Assembly: GCF_006542355.1 (NCBI RefSeq)
Contig: NZ_CP038141.1
Location: forward strand, 339,501 to 403,500
Direction: 5' to 3'
Source of the DNA: Swingsia samuiensis
GTDB lineage: Bacteria; Pseudomonadota; Alphaproteobacteria; Acetobacterales; Acetobacteraceae
Length of the DNA stretch: 64,000 nt
Positions 61,403 through 64,000 of the stretch are shown piece by piece (position 1 is the first letter of the stretch; the number at the start of each line of letters is the position of its first letter). Under the pieces are notes generated by a model. That model had not been told where the DNA came from. It made no database searches and saw only the letters and a program-made list of their open reading frames with translations. A program made the translations under genes and the position numbers.

Positions 61403-62713
61403 TTAGTGTCCAACTGCTGTCGTCTGCTCCCCACGAGCAGCAACTTCTTCATTATAACGGCGCGCTTCTGGCGAAATCGTCAACACTAACGTCATCCCGG
61501 CAGAGGCAAGATAAATCACCGCAAATGTCCAGATCACATATTGCATTCCAGGGCCGAAAACAGCAGAGCACAATGCTACAATGGCAGGACCAACCCACGT
61601 AGATGCTCCAGCCCCCAATCCTAGAATAGACAAAGCTGCTGCTTTTTCACGCGGAACAATCTGCGGCATTAACCCTGAAAGAGGAACGAAGGCAGCCACT
61701 GTAGCGCCGTAAAAAATACCTGCAGCCGCAACTGCCCAGAAATTTCCTGTAAACCACAGCGGAACATAATAGAATAATGGAATTGCTATAAAACCACCAA
61801 TTCCACCAAACACAGATACAACCAAACGGTGCCCCAATGTATCTGCGACCATGCCTGAAACAAGGTTAAACAGGATGTTACTTAAAAAAATCAGTGAGAG
61901 AAGATTCAACCATTGCTCAAGCGAGAAATGAAGTTCATCGACAAAAAAAGCCGGCATAATTGCCAAAAATGCATATTCTGAAGACGTATCAATAATACGA
62001 ACAATACCTGCGACCAAAGTCTTTGGTTCACGCCACATAATACTTAACGAACCAAAGAAAATATCCTTAGTCGGCACACTTTCTGGTAATAGCCTTTTCT
62101 TTCCGGTAGGCTCATGCGTGAAAAGAAGAGCTATCAAGCCTCCAATAATGACCAGCACCAATGAGCACCAAAAGGTTTTCACCTCGCCGAGGTAAGGAAT
62201 GGTATAACGTGCAAATTGAGAGCCTAGCGTTGGCAAACCGGCAGAAAACGAGAACCAAAACCACCCCGCAGCAGACCCTAGCATGGATGTCGGTGTTGCC
62301 GCTGCAATCCACACAAGAAAGCCATATGCAAAAAGTGGATAAGCGAAACCACGTAATGTATAAAATAAAAGGATCATTGAGCCATTATTGGGCCCTAGTC
62401 CTAACGATAAAAACCCAACTTCGAACAGAGCCCATAAGAAAAGGCCGATCCACATAACCTTTTTCGGCCCCATCAAATCAGACAGCGGACCAGAAAACCA
62501 AGCCGCTATCATGACTGTAACACCATAAAAGGTGAATAATTCGTTTACAAAGCCCTGATTATGACCGTGATGAAGCATAAAGGTATCAAGATACCCCGCC
62601 TCTACACCGTCTCCAACCATGAATAAAAGTAAGCCAACAAAAGCCCAGAAAAGAGATCGTGGAATACCGAGGATTTCGGCTAATCCTCGCTTGGATGATG
62701 TTGCTTCGGTCAT
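61403..62713 (-). CDS. MFS transporter, RbtT/DalT/CsbX (polyol) type
   Basis: A 436-residue transporter with twelve expected membrane helices. The segments LFWAFVGLLLFMVGDGVEAGYLD, FTFYGVTVMIAAWFSGPLSDLMGPKKVMW and LRGFAYPLFAYGFLVWIAAATP, with GSAAGWFWFSFSAGLPTLGS, match the polyol permease group (ribitol, arabitol and related). Substrate within the group is not known from sequence. Acetic acid bacteria live on sugars and polyols, so the role fits the likely host. A palindrome matching the CRP consensus lies upstream (62930-62947). Confidence 0.87.
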   Translation of the reverse strand: MTEATSSKRGLAEILGIPRSLFWAFVGLLLFMVGDGVEAGYLDTFMLHHGHNQGFVNELFTFYGVTVMIAAWFSGPLSDLMGPKKVMWIGLFLWALFEVGFLSLGLGPNNGSMILLFYTLRGFAYPLFAYGFLVWIAAATPTSMLGSAAGWFWFSFSAGLPTLGSQFARYTIPYLGEVKTFWCSLVLVIIGGLIALLFTHEPTGKKRLLPESVPTKDIFFGSLSIMWREPKTLVAGIVRIIDTSSEYAFLAIMPAFFVDELHFSLEQWLNLLSLIFLSNILFNLVSGMVADTLGHRLVVSVFGGIGGFIAIPLFYYVPLWFTGNFWAVAAAGIFYGATVAAFVPLSGLMPQIVPREKAAALSILGLGAGASTWVGPAIVALCSAVFGPGMQYVIWTFAVIYLASAGMTLVLTISPEARRYNEEVAARGEQTTAVGH

Positions 62714-62929
62714 TAGAGATGCTCTCCAAATCTAAGGACGCATCATAGATTGTTTCGATCTCATTACCAAAACAATATGAATCCGTCGTTGTAGCCCCTA
62801 CGAGAGTGCTCGGGGTCAATTCAGACGTGACAGAACAGAAGACGATAAAACTTTTTATGAAAGAACCACACAAGTGGATCTTACCTGTCCTGATTCACTT
62901 TTTCTGAGCGTAACATAATTATGACGCAA
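62714..62929. other. leader region of the polyol-type transporter gene
   Basis: About 216 bases without a convincing gene, following the CRP-like palindrome on the minus strand. A possible promoter is TGTGAA (inside the palindrome), a 17-base gap and CATAAT. That would leave a long 5' untranslated region of roughly 190 bases before the ATG at 62713. I see no clear riboswitch fold in it. Confidence 0.35.
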
Positions 62930-62947
62930 ATGTGAACCGATTCACAT
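62930..62947. promoter_or_regulatory. CRP-consensus palindrome upstream of the transporter gene
   Basis: ATGTGAACCGATTCACAT has perfect 7-base arms. It matches the CRP/FNR-family form TGTGA-N6-TCACA and is flanked by AAA before and AAA after. The inner TGAACCGATTCA also fits the LacI-family form TGAANCGNTTCA, so the regulator cannot be named from sequence alone. It abuts the rplQ terminator. Confidence 0.55.
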
Positions 62948-62980
62948 AAAAAAAGCCGATGCTTTTATCGCATCGGCTTT
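62947..62980 (-). terminator. intrinsic terminator after rplQ
   Basis: AAAGCCGATGC pairs with GCATCGGCTTT (11 base pairs, seven-base loop), followed on the minus strand by a T-run. It lies 24 bases after the rplQ stop and closes the large ribosomal protein operon. Confidence 0.9.
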
Positions 62981-63004
62981 CCTACTCAACTCAATTCAGT
63001 CGAA

Positions 63005-63424
63005 TTAAGCTGCAGCTTGCTCTTCAGCAACTGGTTTAGGACCACTGTCTTGGCCTTTTGCCGCAACATCCCGATCCACCAATTCAATCACAGCCATATC
63101 TGCATTATCACCATAACGCATACCAGCTTTAAGCACGCGGGAATATCCGCCTGCACGTGATTTATAACGCTCTGCTACTGTCGAAAAAAGCTTCGATACA
63201 ATTGCGTCATCACGCAATTGAGCAAAAGCTTGACGACGAGCATGCAGATCACCACGCTTACCAAGCGTAATCAACTTCTCAACGACAGGACGAAGTTCTT
63301 TCGCCTTTGGAAGAGTTGTTGTGATCTGCTCATGCTTAATAAGTGCAACTGCCATGTTACGGAACATAGCAGCGCGGTGAGAAGATGTGACGTTTAATTT
63401 ACGTCCGCTCACACCATGACGCAT
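63005..63424 (-). CDS. rplQ: 50S ribosomal protein L17
   Basis: A 139-residue L17 with the standard start [24 protein letters not shown] and the [17 protein letters not shown] segment. The last about 20 residues ([19 protein letters not shown]) are a low-complexity tail. L17 lies near the peptide exit tunnel. It follows rpoA by 17 bases and is the last gene of the operon. Confidence 0.96.
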   Translation of the reverse strand: MRHGVSGRKLNVTSSHRAAMFRNMAVALIKHEQITTTLPKAKELRPVVEKLITLGKRGDLHARRQAFAQLRDDAIVSKLFSTVAERYKSRAGGYSRVLKAGMRYGDNADMAVIELVDRDVAAKGQDSGPKPVAEEQAAA

Positions 63425-63441
63425 TGTTAATTTCCTTAATC

Positions 63442-64000
63442 TTAGAAGTTCTCATCAAGACGCTTGGCGAGATCTTCAATGTTCTCAGGTGGCCAAGCAG
63501 GGACATTCATGCCAAGCGACAAGCCCATACCGGTGAGAACTTCCTTGATCTCATTAAGCGATTTACGCCCAAAGTTTGGCGTACGGAGCATTTCCTGTTC
63601 GGATTTCTGCACCAAATCACCAATATAGACGATGTTATCGTTCTTGAGGCAGTTTGCGCTACGCACAGAAAGCTCAAGCTCATCAACCTTACGCAGAAGA
63701 TTACGATTGAACGGTAGATCATCTTGTGGCTCTTCCTGCTCAACAGGACGAGGCTCATCAAAGTTGATGAAGAGCTGCAATTGATCCTGAAGAATACGGG
63801 CTGCAAGAGCCAAACTATCTTCAGGTGTTACAGCGCCGTTTGTCTCAACCGTTAACAGCAGCTTGTCATAGTCAGTAACCTGACCAACACGCGTCTGCTC
63901 AACTTTGTAAGAAACGCGGCGTACAGGAGAATAAATCGCGTCAATCGGAATCATGCCAATAGGCGCATCCTCTGGGCGGTTTGCTGCTGCTGCAACATAT
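63442..64000 (-). CDS. rpoA: RNA polymerase alpha subunit, C-terminal part (runs off window)
   Basis: The frame is open to the window edge; about 185 residues are seen, the 3' half of the gene. The end of the N-terminal dimerisation domain is visible ([40 protein letters not shown]), then the linker and the C-terminal domain that binds UP elements and activators ([16 protein letters not shown], the helix-hairpin-helix [16 protein letters not shown]). The internal ATG at 63954 is not the start, as conserved sequence continues upstream. Confidence 0.96.
   Translation of the reverse strand, partial: YVAAAANRPEDAPIGMIPIDAIYSPVRRVSYKVEQTRVGQVTDYDKLLLTVETNGAVTPEDSLALAARILQDQLQLFINFDEPRPVEQEEPQDDLPFNRNLLRKVDELELSVRSANCLKNDNIVYIGDLVQKSEQEMLRTPNFGRKSLNEIKEVLTGMGLSLGMNVPAWPPENIEDLAKRLDENF

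Noticed and set aside
1-64000. tRNA, rRNA, CRISPR arrays, insertion sequences, toxin-antitoxin pairs, prophage genes
   Set aside because: I looked through the gaps on both strands and found no cloverleaf, regularly spaced repeats, transposase or integrase motifs. The lone small HTH gene at 29419-29625 has no toxin partner.

Overview
The window is an ordinary chromosomal segment of an alphaproteobacterium, most likely an acetic acid bacterium (Acetobacteraceae) of fairly low GC. The reasons are gene content and order: a CcrM-type methylase next to rnhB, yqeY-dnaG-rpoD next to divergent carAB-greA, cca-DUF1285 next to moxR-DUF58-DUF4159, and a polyol-type sugar transporter. This family assignment is inference; the genus cannot be told. 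I see no rRNA, tRNA, CRISPR array, insertion sequence, prophage or integron, and coding is dense with many 1-4 base overlaps.

Layout. 1-3140 (minus): the membrane arm of a hydrogenase-4/complex-I-like assembly (HyfB, C, E and the start of F), with an N-terminally disturbed HyfB. 3169-6014 (minus): an aldo/keto reductase, holC and pepA. 6264-15997 (plus): a long run cysQ, sua5, an unknown coiled-coil membrane protein, lptF, lptG, lptD, surA, rsmA, tag, i.e. mainly LPS export and outer-membrane protein folding. 15964-18689 (minus): cfa and the rpsF-rpsR-rplI ribosomal operon. 18839-24517 (minus): yqeY, a DUF805 protein, dnaG, rpoD and a GNAT acetyltransferase. 24742-31536 (plus, with one small minus-strand HTH gene): carA carrying an in-frame N-terminal helix-turn-helix, carB, greA, ilvA. 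31547-32872 (minus): msrB, upp, DUF1330.

33115-37481 (plus): EnvC-like activator, ctpA, a divergent polysaccharide deacetylase and rppH, a cell-wall remodelling group. 37439-41059 (minus): MsbA-like ABC exporter, cca, DUF1285. 41131-48564 (plus): a MoxR/DUF58/BatA-DUF4159/VWA-like operon ending in an exported ankyrin protein. 48625-51456 (minus): ccrM, a frameshifted rnhB, a GYF_2 membrane protein and a CsbD-like protein. 51765-61014 (plus): a complete MdtABC-like RND efflux operon with a NodT-type outer membrane lipoprotein. 61072-64000 (minus): a small membrane-anchored protein, an RbtT/DalT/CsbX-type transporter, rplQ and the 3' part of rpoA.

The points most worth a second look are: the HTH-CarA fusion with two related palindromes just upstream; a compact three-way-junction-like leader before rpoD; the one-base frameshift in rnhB; a CRP-consensus palindrome upstream of the polyol-type transporter; the HyfB that has no normal start although conserved-looking sequence continues upstream; and a terminator whose stem carries the ribosome binding site of the next gene. 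I did not find a clearly new multi-gene system; the carA regulatory arrangement and the rpoD leader are the best candidates for undescribed biology.
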